Made by a program: the position numbers and the translations under genes | Shown: in pieces, positions 1 through 5,462 of the stretch | How the letters are laid out: the number at the start of each line of letters is the position of its first letter | How positions within the stretch are numbered: the stretch's first letter is position 1 | The notes under the pieces: generated by a model | Told to the model about the DNA's origin: nothing | Seen by the model: the letters and a program-made list of their open reading frames with translations, nothing else | The model's database searches: none | DNA from: Methylomicrobium sp. | Lineage (GTDB): Bacteria; Pseudomonadota; Gammaproteobacteria; Methylococcales; Methylomonadaceae | Assembly: GCA_007135635.1 (NCBI GenBank) | Contig: SLIO01000206.1 | Span: 1 to 5,462, forward strand | Length of the DNA stretch: 5,462 nt | Direction of reading: 5' to 3'

Positions 1-172
1 GATCGGTTTTTTCCACTTCAATAACCCGGTTGTAAGCAGTCAGTAAATACCGTTTTTCTGCCAGCTGCTGCCACCGAAAGGCCTGGCCGCAGTGAAAAAT
101 GTCCCGGGGCTCGAAGGTGGAGAGGTTGTCGATCATTACCCTGTTGTCCGACTCCCGAACATTTACAGTCAT
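1..172 (-). CDS. 8-oxoguanine DNA glycosylase, N-terminal part (partial)
   Basis: The product would be a base-excision repair enzyme that removes 8-oxoguanine paired with cytosine. Only the first 57 residues are in the window; the gene continues past base 1. Residues 24-34 read IFHCGQAFRWQ, the signature of the OGG N-terminal domain (compare the IFxCGQCFRW of clostridial enzymes), followed by a beta-rich stretch (YLLTAYNRVIEVEK) that fits the same domain. The catalytic helix-hairpin-helix, lysine and aspartate lie outside, so activity cannot be judged. I chose the ATG at 172-170 because AAAGGA (186-181) lies 8 bases upstream; the in-frame ATG at 181-179 overlaps that site and has no site of its own at good distance. 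The gap to the gene upstream is about 100 bases, so it may have its own promoter, though I see no convincing -35/-10 pair. The domain call is from family knowledge; clostridial origin is inference. Confidence 0.8.
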   Translation of the reverse strand, partial: MTVNVRESDNRVMIDNLSTFEPRDIFHCGQAFRWQQLAEKRYLLTAYNRVIEVEKTD

Positions 173-180
173 AACTTTCA

Positions 181-186
181 TCCTTT
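181..186 (-). promoter_or_regulatory. Ribosome binding site of the glycosylase gene
   Basis: AAAGGA on the minus strand, 8 bases before the ATG at 172-170. It decides the start: the alternative ATG at 181-179 overlaps this motif and cannot use it. Confidence 0.6.
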
Positions 187-273
187 CAAGTGTTGCTCCT
201 ATATTAAGTAAAACGATCTCTTCTTCGTACTGTTTTCGCACTTTATTCTATATTCTATCGGTTTTTCATTCCG

Positions 274-839
274 TTAGAACGGCTGGTACGGATAGTAAAC
301 CCGCTTTAATTCATAACCGGTAAGCTCGTCGAAATACAGCGCCGCCTGCTGGCCGTCGATCTCTTTAAAAAACACCTTTACCACATGGGGCGCAAATTCG
401 GTGTAGTAGTTTCGAATGATCGCTCTTCCCTGGTATTCCATGTCCGGATACTCTTCCTGATGCAGTTCCTGGATTGCTTCCGGAGACAAGGGCTGGCCGC
501 TTTCCTCCCCGCCGGAAAACTCCAGCATTGACAGGGTGCCCCGGGCATCCATGGATAAGGTGGTTTCATTGTACTGGTTTCTAAAGCGAAGGATCTTCCC
601 GGAGTTTGCCGCCACATTGATTTCAAAGGCGTCACTGGACAGCTTTAAGCTGCTGTCGGTGGGGGTGAATCGAAAGGCATGGATCGTCTCTCCGGTTCCC
701 TCATGGCTGTAGCTGAAATACTCTGAGACCAGCTCCTCAAAGGGAGGAACGTCAAACTGCTGATAAAATTCCCGGGCAACCTCCAACGCCTCATGACGGC
801 GAAGTTCCTTGTCGGAAGAGCCTTTTTTATCGGTTTCAT
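274..839 (-). CDS. Unrecognised protein, reading frame broken near the start (possible -1 frameshift)
   Basis: I do not recognise this family. The open frame 274-786 codes 170 residues if the TTG at 786-784 is the start, but that TTG has no well-spaced ribosome site, and the frame stays open and protein-like for 18 more codons upstream (GSSDKELRRHEALEVAREF spans the TTG) to a stop at 843-841, with no ATG in this frame. An ATG at 839-837 lies in the other frame: it reads MKPIKK, then the heptamer A AAA AAG (828-822). A -1 shift there, or one extra A in the run of six, gives a continuous 188-residue protein. The product is acidic and soluble, with no signal peptide or membrane segment. Two stretches (FEINVAANSGKILRFRN and ALYFDELTGYELKRVYY) resemble the strand-turn-strand of PepSY/YcdB-like domains, a weak resemblance only. 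It lies 15 bases after the DUF1348 gene on the same strand. It may be a frameshifted gene, a sequencing indel, or a programmed frameshift. Confidence 0.6.
822..828 (-). other. Slippery heptamer A AAA AAG
   Basis: In the frame of the ATG at 839 the codons are ATA AAA AAG, so the heptamer has exactly the phase used by -1 frameshift sites such as that of E. coli dnaX. A one-base slip back makes the next codon GGC (822-820), which is in the frame of the 274-786 ORF. Downstream I see only a weak stem (CGCC/GGCG with a 7-base loop), and no strong Shine-Dalgarno-like stimulator at the usual distance. The motif is seen directly; use as a frameshift site is inference. Confidence 0.4.
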
Positions 840-854
840 TTCAAATATCTCTTG

Positions 855-1268
855 TCACCTAAACTCTCTTTCCATCGAATCGATCGGTTTGTCATTGATG
901 CTGGCGATGCGCCGCTTCATTAATCCGTTGTCCGCAAACTCCCACAACTCGTTGCCGTAGGAACGGTACCATTGTCCGGAATCGTCATGCCATTCGTAAC
1001 GAAAGGTCACCGCGATTCGGTTGCCGGTAAAACACCACAGTTCTTTTTTCAGCCGGTAATTGAGCTCTTTTTCCCATTTGCGCATCAAAAATTCGATAAT
1101 TCTGTCCCTTCCCGAAAATATCTCGGCACGATTGCGCCAGTGGCAATCGTCAGTATAGGCGCCGGCAACTTTCACCGGATCTTTTGTATTCCAGGCGTTT
1201 TCAGCCATTTGCACCTTTTCTCGGGCTGTTTCTTCGGTAAATGGCGGTAAAGGCGGTTTGGTTTCCAT
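855..1268 (-). CDS. DUF1348 family NTF2-like protein, short C-terminus
   Basis: The 137-residue product belongs to the DUF1348 (COG3558) family, small proteins with the NTF2/SnoaL-like cone fold; the substrate or partner is not known. Hallmarks are [19 protein letters not shown] (5-23), the [11 protein letters not shown] block (44-54), the [16 protein letters not shown] helix (63-78) and the family's most typical stretch, [17 protein letters not shown] (91-107) with [11 protein letters not shown] (116-126). It has no signal peptide, so it is probably cytosolic. The ATG at 1268-1266 follows GGAG with 6 bases between, a good ribosome site. As I recall the family, members carry about 20 more residues with a W-P-x-GRRPDDHP-like tail; here the protein stops with EREFR just where the tail should begin, and no frame after the stop codes for it. 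The hsdR terminator lies between this gene and hsdR, so it probably has its own promoter, which I could not identify. The family call is firm; truncation is inference. Confidence 0.88.
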   Translation of the reverse strand: METKPPLPPFTEETAREKVQMAENAWNTKDPVKVAGAYTDDCHWRNRAEIFSGRDRIIEFLMRKWEKELNYRLKKELWCFTGNRIAVTFRYEWHDDSGQWYRSYGNELWEFADNGLMKRRIASINDKPIDSMEREFR

Positions 1269-1312
1269 GGCAATCTCCGGGGCATGACAATGAATGGGAA
1301 AAATAATTGAGG

Positions 1313-1348
1313 TTAAAGAAAAAATAGCACCGGCAAATCAAGGCCGGT
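1313..1348 (-). terminator. Rho-independent terminator overlapping the end of hsdR
   Basis: On the minus strand ACCGGC (1348-1343) pairs with GCCGGT (1334-1329) around an 8-base loop that contains the hsdR stop codon, followed by GCTATTTTTTCTTT. The stem is only 6 bp but fully paired and mostly GC, and the T-tract is good. It would end the hsdR transcript and separate it from the DUF1348 gene. Confidence 0.65.
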
Positions 1349-4300
1349 CAATCAGATCCTTGGCGTCTCCACGCTTCATAATGTCGTAAACGAGGTCGAA
1401 AAATGCGCCCATGGTTTGCTTATCTTTCAACAGCACCCTGGCCAAATCATTATGCGATTTCATCGCGTCGACCGTTGCCGCCCGAACAACCCGAGGCAAA
1501 TCGCCTTGCAATGCCTGCTCTTTGGTGTTGTTTTCCACCTGCTCCGTCACGCGATTGTTTCTCATCGCAATATCGACAATCTGGGAGGTAAAGTGCCTTT
1601 GCCCCACATCGCCGGAAATATCTCCGAATAGCTCATTCATCCGCGCAATGATTTGACTGATAAACTCTTTTTCCCTGTCGCTCGGCTCCGCCTCATTCGG
1701 CTTGATCGGTTTCAGCAGATATTTTTCGCCTTCCTCATCGACTTTTGGTTCGGCGCGAATTTGATAGTTTGCCAGCACCAGCCCGGTCAAATCGATCTGT
1801 TCGGGGGAAATGCCCGCCAAGCGTTTACTGTAAATCTTCGCGAACGCGGCGAAATTTTCAAGTTCCGCATCGTCGAGTTCGACCAATTGCGCAATATAGT
1901 TGTAGATTCGCACGAAACGGCCCAGATCGGTTTTAAACCGCATCAAGCCTTCCCGCACCTTCGCGAATTCGCTGCGTTGAGCTTCCGCGTATTCCCGCGC
2001 TTTTTTGTCGTCTTCCACTACCGCCTTGTCGATCGCGGCATCCCATTTTTCGATCGCGTCCGACAATATTTTCAATTTGCTGTTGAAGACGTCCGTGGGA
2101 CGCTGGGTCGCGCTATAGAGCTTTTTATGCAGACTTTCGTCCGTTTCCTTGCCCGGCACCGCTTTGCCTCTGGCCTTTTTGAAGGCTTCAAGGTCTTCGA
2201 ATTGGTAAATGCCCGCATTGTCCAATAGCGCCTTCGCGTCATAGACGACATTGCAATCTTGAACGGACTCCAATTCCGCGCCGTCGTCGTATTGCTTGAA
2301 GGCATCCAGAATGGTTTTCGGGTCGTTGACGAAATCGATGATATAAGTCACGTCCTTGCCCGGATAGGTCCGGTTGAGGCGATTCAGTGTTTGCACCGCT
2401 TCGACGCCGCTGACTTTCTTATCCAAATACATGCCTACCAGCTTCGGTTGATTGAAACCGGTCTGAAATTTATTGGCGACGATCATCACCCGATATTCGG
2501 AACGCTCGAATTCCTGACGCAAGTCTCCCGTGGCATCGGGATTGAGGTTGTATTCGGTGTATTCTTTTTCGATATCGATACCGAGGGAATCCTTCTCGTC
2601 GTCTTTGCCGAGCGATTGGCCTTCCACCTTGCCGGAGAATGCGACCAAGGCTTTGATATGTTGGAGATTGTGTTTTTTAATGTAGCGATCGAAAGCCAAT
2701 TTATATTTGACCGCCTGCGCTCGCCCGCCGGTGACCACCATGGCTTTTGCCTCGCCGTTCAAAAGCCCCGCAATATTCCGGGTGAAATGATCGATGATGA
2801 ACTCCACTTTCTGAGAAACGATCGTCGGATGAAGCGACTTCCAGCGCGCCAGCGATCGGCGGGCGAATTTTTTGTCCACGCGTTTATCGTTTAGCCCCTG
2901 ATCGCCCAAACGAACGGCTTGCGAATACGGCGTATAGTTTCTAAGCACATCGAGAATAAAGCCCTCCTCAATCGCTTGCCTCTGGGTATAGCGATGAAAG
3001 GCTACCGGCTTGTTGTCGTCCGAAACCGGCAAGTCCGGGTTTTCCGGTCTACCGAATAACGTAAACGTGCTGTGTTTCGGCGTTGCGGTAAACGCAAAAT
3101 GGCTGACATTGGCGGGGCGCACACGGGATTTCTGAATCTCCAGCAACACTTCTTCCAGAGTCATCTCTTCGAGCTTTATCTTGGAATCCAAGGACAGCGC
3201 CGCCCTCAAACCTTGGGCGGTAGAACCGGTTTGCGAGGTATGCGCCTCGTCGATGATCACCGCGAAATGACGGTTTTTCAGCGATTGCTCGGTCAAAATG
3301 GCTTCCATCGCAAATGGGAAGGTTTGAATGGTCACGACGATGATCGGCACGCCCTGCTTGAGGGCTTCAGCCAGCCGATGACTTTTGGACCGGCCTCCGC
3401 GCAGATTGGCATCGATGGTTTCGATCACGCCGAACTGGTGATCCAATTGTTTGACGGCATCTTGTAATTGAGCATCCAGCACGGTTCGGTCGGTCACGAT
3501 AATCACCGAGTTGAAATAGGCATTGCCATCGGGATAGCGCAGTTTGATCAGATCGTGCGCCGTCCAGGCGATGGTGCTGGTTTTGCCGGACCCGGCAGAA
3601 TGTTCGCACAAATACTGCCGACCCGGACCCAGCGCCTTGGCATCCGCGATCATCGCATTCACCGCTTCGAACTGGTGATACCGGGGAAAGATCAAGGTCT
3701 CGGCCTTGTAAGGCATGCCGAACTTGTCGACCGTATCCTTGGTTTCCACATACACGAAGCTGTGAAAGATGCGCAGCCAGGCATCGCGTTGACAAATTTC
3801 CTCCCAAAAGTAAGCCACCGGATATTCGCCGTCGTCGCGGGCCTTATTGCCCGCATGACCGTCATTGCCTTTGTTGAAGGGTAAAAAGAAGGTTTTCTCG
3901 CCGTCCAGTTTGGTGGTCATTGCAATCTCGCTGTCGCTCATCGCAAAATGCACGACGGCGCCGCACCTGAAGGTCAACAAGGGCTCTTTACGTCGGGTTA
4001 TCGGATCTTGCGGCAAGCGGTCGCGCTTGTATTGCCAAATTGCATCCTCGATGGCCTGGGTAAAATCGGTTTTTAGTTCTACCGTTGCCACAGGAATACC
4101 GTTGATGAAAAAGCCCAAATCAATCGCCCACTCTCGCGTGGGGCAGTATTTCAACTGCCGCACCACGCGCAGAATATTGTTTTGGTATTTCGCGACCTCC
4201 TTGCTGTTGCGGTCATCTTCCGGGGCGGCCTGGCTCATCGAGACATTGCCCGCGCCCGCGATATCGAAACCTTGGCGAAGTACCTTGATGGTGCCGCCGG

Positions 4301-4538
4301 TTTTGGCCTCCAGCGCTTTCTCCAGCCTATCCAACACCGCTTTATCGGCATCGCCGCCGTTCAATCGGGTGAGTTTTTCCCAGGTTTGAGGCTGAGAGGT
4401 TTTAATCCAGCTCACCACATCTTCGGGGTACAACGCCCGCACCGGGTCGTAATGACTATTGGCGCCCTCCACCCAGCCGTTATCGACCAGCTTTTTGACG
4501 ATGTAGGTTTCTAAGTGAACTTCGTGATGGGCTGCCAT
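1338..4538 (-). CDS. hsdR: Type I restriction enzyme, R (HsdR) subunit
   Basis: This is the motor and nuclease subunit of a type I restriction-modification complex: with HsdM and HsdS it translocates unmethylated DNA using ATP and cuts it. Numbered from the ATG at 4538 (1066 residues, normal for the family): PD-(D/E)xK nuclease with D140, E154 and K156 (the ELK of VATVELKTD; D to E spacing 14), then a superfamily 2 helicase with Walker A SAGSGKT (to K319), motif Ia VIIVTDRTVLDAQ (345-357), DEAH (430-433), FAFTATPK (481-488), motif V VANKFQTGFNQP (687-698) and motif VI QTLNRLNRTYPG (716-727). The C-terminal third is helical and charged, as in the HsdM-contacting region. The frame is open up to a GTG at 4652, but that start has no ribosome site and the extra 38 residues do not look like family sequence, whereas the ATG at 4538 has GGA 7 bases upstream and begins with the usual HHEVHLETYIV. 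No hsdM or hsdS is in the window. All catalytic motifs appear intact. Confidence 0.95.
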   Translation of the reverse strand: MAAHHEVHLETYIVKKLVDNGWVEGANSHYDPVRALYPEDVVSWIKTSQPQTWEKLTRLNGGDADKAVLDRLEKALEAKTGGTIKVLRQGFDIAGAGNVSMSQAAPEDDRNSKEVAKYQNNILRVVRQLKYCPTREWAIDLGFFINGIPVATVELKTDFTQAIEDAIWQYKRDRLPQDPITRRKEPLLTFRCGAVVHFAMSDSEIAMTTKLDGEKTFFLPFNKGNDGHAGNKARDDGEYPVAYFWEEICQRDAWLRIFHSFVYVETKDTVDKFGMPYKAETLIFPRYHQFEAVNAMIADAKALGPGRQYLCEHSAGSGKTSTIAWTAHDLIKLRYPDGNAYFNSVIIVTDRTVLDAQLQDAVKQLDHQFGVIETIDANLRGGRSKSHRLAEALKQGVPIIVVTIQTFPFAMEAILTEQSLKNRHFAVIIDEAHTSQTGSTAQGLRAALSLDSKIKLEEMTLEEVLLEIQKSRVRPANVSHFAFTATPKHSTFTLFGRPENPDLPVSDDNKPVAFHRYTQRQAIEEGFILDVLRNYTPYSQAVRLGDQGLNDKRVDKKFARRSLARWKSLHPTIVSQKVEFIIDHFTRNIAGLLNGEAKAMVVTGGRAQAVKYKLAFDRYIKKHNLQHIKALVAFSGKVEGQSLGKDDEKDSLGIDIEKEYTEYNLNPDATGDLRQEFERSEYRVMIVANKFQTGFNQPKLVGMYLDKKVSGVEAVQTLNRLNRTYPGKDVTYIIDFVNDPKTILDAFKQYDDGAELESVQDCNVVYDAKALLDNAGIYQFEDLEAFKKARGKAVPGKETDESLHKKLYSATQRPTDVFNSKLKILSDAIEKWDAAIDKAVVEDDKKAREYAEAQRSEFAKVREGLMRFKTDLGRFVRIYNYIAQLVELDDAELENFAAFAKIYSKRLAGISPEQIDLTGLVLANYQIRAEPKVDEEGEKYLLKPIKPNEAEPSDREKEFISQIIARMNELFGDISGDVGQRHFTSQIVDIAMRNNRVTEQVENNTKEQALQGDLPRVVRAATVDAMKSHNDLARVLLKDKQTMGAFFDLVYDIMKRGDAKDLIDRP

Positions 4539-4640
4539 GCTCTGATCCGGATTGTTGTTTAATACCTTGCTAAGTTGCCATTCGGCGGAATATCGGTTAG
4601 CCTCGCACCCTAAATGGATTGGGAGTCCCCGATCGTGCTT

Positions 4641-4654
4641 CGGTGAGGTCACCG
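4641..4654. other. 14-base inverted repeat in the hsdR leader
   Basis: CGGTGA and TCACCG form perfect 6-base arms around GG. It lies about 100 bases upstream of the preferred hsdR ATG and covers the alternative GTG. It could be an operator or a small RNA hairpin; no regulator in the window can be assigned to it. Confidence 0.3.
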
Positions 4655-4695
4655 GGGTCGTTCGCTTTTCACGTCAACATTGAATCACTGACCCG

Positions 4696-4728
4696 CTAAA
4701 TTAAAGAAAAGCCGTTTCCGTTAACTTA
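4696..4728. repeat. Left copy of an imperfect 33-base direct repeat
   Basis: Matches 4922-4954 at 27 of 33 positions in the same orientation, including the shared end CGTTAACTTA. The two copies flank the palindromic element between them. Confidence 0.6.
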
Positions 4729-4739
4729 GCCTGCCCTTT

Positions 4740-4923
4740 AGGAATATGCACAAAATAACTTCTACAAGTAGTAGGCTTTGCGGAGGTTCGGTGACTCGCT
4801 TGACAGGACGCCGTGAATACATCCCTGTAGGCTTGACGGCGGCTATCCCTGCCGCCGACACCTGTCAATCGAGCCACCGAACCCCCTTCCAACAGTTGTC
4901 TATGTTATTTCATGCTCGTTCCT
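4740..4923. repeat. Palindromic, MITE- or REP-like element between higA and hsdR
   Basis: The element is built in layers. The outer arms (4740-4760 against 4903-4923) are complementary at 15 of 21 positions; the inner arms (4785-4807 against 4861-4883) at 21 of 23, with the motif GGTTCGGTG and its complement; and at the centre a GC hairpin has a perfect 7-bp stem CGGCGGC/GCCGCCG (4837-4843, 4851-4857) with a 7-base loop. The motif ATCCCTG occurs both before and inside the hairpin. It has no gene: the short open frames inside it are products of the symmetry. The layout resembles small non-autonomous elements found in many copies in gammaproteobacterial genomes, which is inference from memory. 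It fills the 455-base gap between the higA stop and the hsdR start and may affect read-through from one to the other. Confidence 0.7.
4837..4857. repeat. GC-rich hairpin at the core of the palindromic element
   Basis: Stem CGGCGGC/GCCGCCG, loop TATCCCT. In RNA of either strand this is a very stable hairpin, but no T-tract follows on either side, so it is not a standard terminator. Confidence 0.6.
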
Positions 4924-4954
4924 TAGTTAAACAAAACCCGGTTTCGTTAACTTA
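4922..4954. repeat. Right copy of the imperfect 33-base direct repeat
   Basis: Second copy of the 4696-4728 repeat (27 of 33 identical). It touches the outer arm of the palindromic element at 4922-4923, while the left copy is 11 bases away from the other arm. Confidence 0.6.
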
Positions 4955-4972
4955 AAATTGCGTCGAGGCACG

Positions 4973-4981
4973 CCCCCCCCC
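4973..4981. repeat. Run of nine C (nine G on the minus strand)
   Basis: A homopolymer 12 bases after the higA stop codon. Such runs can vary in length by slippage, but this one lies outside any coding frame I can support. Confidence 0.7.
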
Positions 4982-4993
4982 TGTCGCATGGCT

Positions 4994-5356
4994 TCAGCCT
5001 GCCGCCGATGCTTCAAATCGATGAATGCGCGTCAACGCCTCGCCCAAGGCATCCTTGGCTTTTGCCGTATCGTAATCGGTTTGCAAACCCACCCAAAAAC
5101 CCTCACTCATACCGAAAAAACGCGACAAACGCAGTCCTGTATCAGCGGTGATGGCGCGTTTACCGGCAACGATTTCACCGATACGCCGCTGCGGCACGTT
5201 AATTTCTTTGGCAAGCCGGTACTGAGTGATGCCTAGCGGCTTGAGAAACTCTTCCAGCAAGATTTCACCCGGGTGAACGGGCGGCAGCTTGCCACCACTG
5301 ATGTCAGTTACATCAGAAAAATCCACGGAATCAATCTCATCAATAGAAATGCTCAT
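4994..5356 (-). CDS. higA: HigA-family addiction module antitoxin
   Basis: The 120-residue protein is a DNA-binding antitoxin of the HigA group, which neutralises a HigB mRNA-cleaving toxin and represses its own operon. The core runs from about residue 25 to 96: PPVHPGEILLEEFLKPLGI, then the XRE-type helix-turn-helix TQYRLAKEINVPQRRIGEIV (44-63), then AGKRAITADTGLRLSRFFG and the typical FWVGLQTDYD (87-96). The N-terminus has an acidic extension (IDEIDSVDFSDVTDI) also known in some HigA proteins, and the C-terminus is helical. The ATG at 5356-5354 has AGAGG 6 bases upstream. HigB normally lies directly upstream with little spacing; the 106 bases available here do not code a HigB end, so the toxin is either farther off or missing. 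The gene points toward hsdR but is separated from it by the repeat element. Family assignment is strong; a role in toxin control here is inference. Confidence 0.92.
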   Translation of the reverse strand: MSISIDEIDSVDFSDVTDISGGKLPPVHPGEILLEEFLKPLGITQYRLAKEINVPQRRIGEIVAGKRAITADTGLRLSRFFGMSEGFWVGLQTDYDTAKAKDALGEALTRIHRFEASAAG

Positions 5357-5415
5357 GGTCTACCTCTTTCAATGGTAATAAACCTAAAAATAACAGTTGG
5401 TATGTGTTGTAGACC
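5357..5415. promoter_or_regulatory. Inverted repeat GGTCTAC/GTAGACC upstream of higA (possible operator)
   Basis: GGTCTAC at 5357-5363 and GTAGACC at 5409-5415 are perfect 7-base inverted copies enclosing the AT-rich stretch before higA. HigA proteins bind palindromes in their own promoter, so an operator is possible, but the 45-base spacing is long for one dimer. No clear -35/-10 pair was found. Confidence 0.25.
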
Positions 5416-5462
5416 GTTCGTGCTGAGCAAAGTAAGCGCCCTTCGGTCGCATGGCGTTACCA

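Noticed and set aside
187..273. Promoter for the glycosylase gene (TAGAAT and TAATAT words)
   Set aside because: Good -10-like words are present in an AT-rich stretch, but none has a -35 match at 16-18 bases.
378..635. Minus-strand ORF in another frame of the unrecognised gene
   Set aside because: Composition rich in R, P, W and S, typical of a shifted frame; the 274-786 frame is much more protein-like.
972..1250. Plus-strand ORF opposite the DUF1348 gene
   Set aside because: Shadow of a firmly recognised minus-strand gene.
1653..3884. Long plus-strand open frames opposite hsdR (for example 1653-2228, 2259-2894, 3072-3467, 3468-3884)
   Set aside because: They are antisense to a clear full-length HsdR, resemble no family, and arise from the codon pattern of the true gene.
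4539..4652. N-terminal extension of HsdR from the GTG at 4652
   Set aside because: No ribosome site before the GTG; the 38 extra residues do not look like HsdR; the ATG at 4538 begins with the usual family N-terminus.
4740..4923. CRISPR array or attC site
   Set aside because: There are no regularly spaced repeat units with spacers and no integron-type RGTTRRRY core pair; the structure is a single layered palindrome.
4701..4955. Short ORFs on both strands inside the palindromic element
   Set aside because: Their products mirror each other because the DNA is palindromic; no ribosome site or protein family.

Overview
The window reads almost entirely on the minus strand and holds five genes or gene parts. 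From right to left, in the direction of transcription, these are a HigA-family antitoxin (4994-5356), a 250-base nested repeat structure (about 4696-4954), a full-length type I restriction subunit HsdR (1338-4538), a small NTF2-like protein of the DUF1348 family (855-1268), an unrecognised protein whose reading frame is broken near its start (274-839), and the N-terminus of an 8-oxoguanine DNA glycosylase that runs off the left edge (1-172).

The organism cannot be named. The left end looks clostridial: the glycosylase N-terminus is of the bacterial/clostridial OGG type and its ribosome binding site is strong. The right part (HsdR, HigA, and the palindromic repeat with a GC-rich core) looks more like an accessory region of a gammaproteobacterium. 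This can mean horizontal transfer of a defence segment, or an assembly that joins two genomes. The most suspicious place is around 820-860, where a shortened DUF1348 protein and a broken frame lie within about 40 bases of each other.

HsdR and HigA suggest a defence island. HsdR keeps its nuclease and helicase motifs and ends in its own Rho-independent terminator, but no HsdM or HsdS gene lies in the window. HigA has no HigB toxin gene directly upstream within the 106 bases available. Partners, if present, would be beyond the right edge. I find no convincing evidence of a completely new system. The best leads are a perfect A AAA AAG slippery heptamer that would join a good ATG start to the unrecognised ORF by a -1 shift, and the nested direct/inverted repeat element between higA and hsdR.
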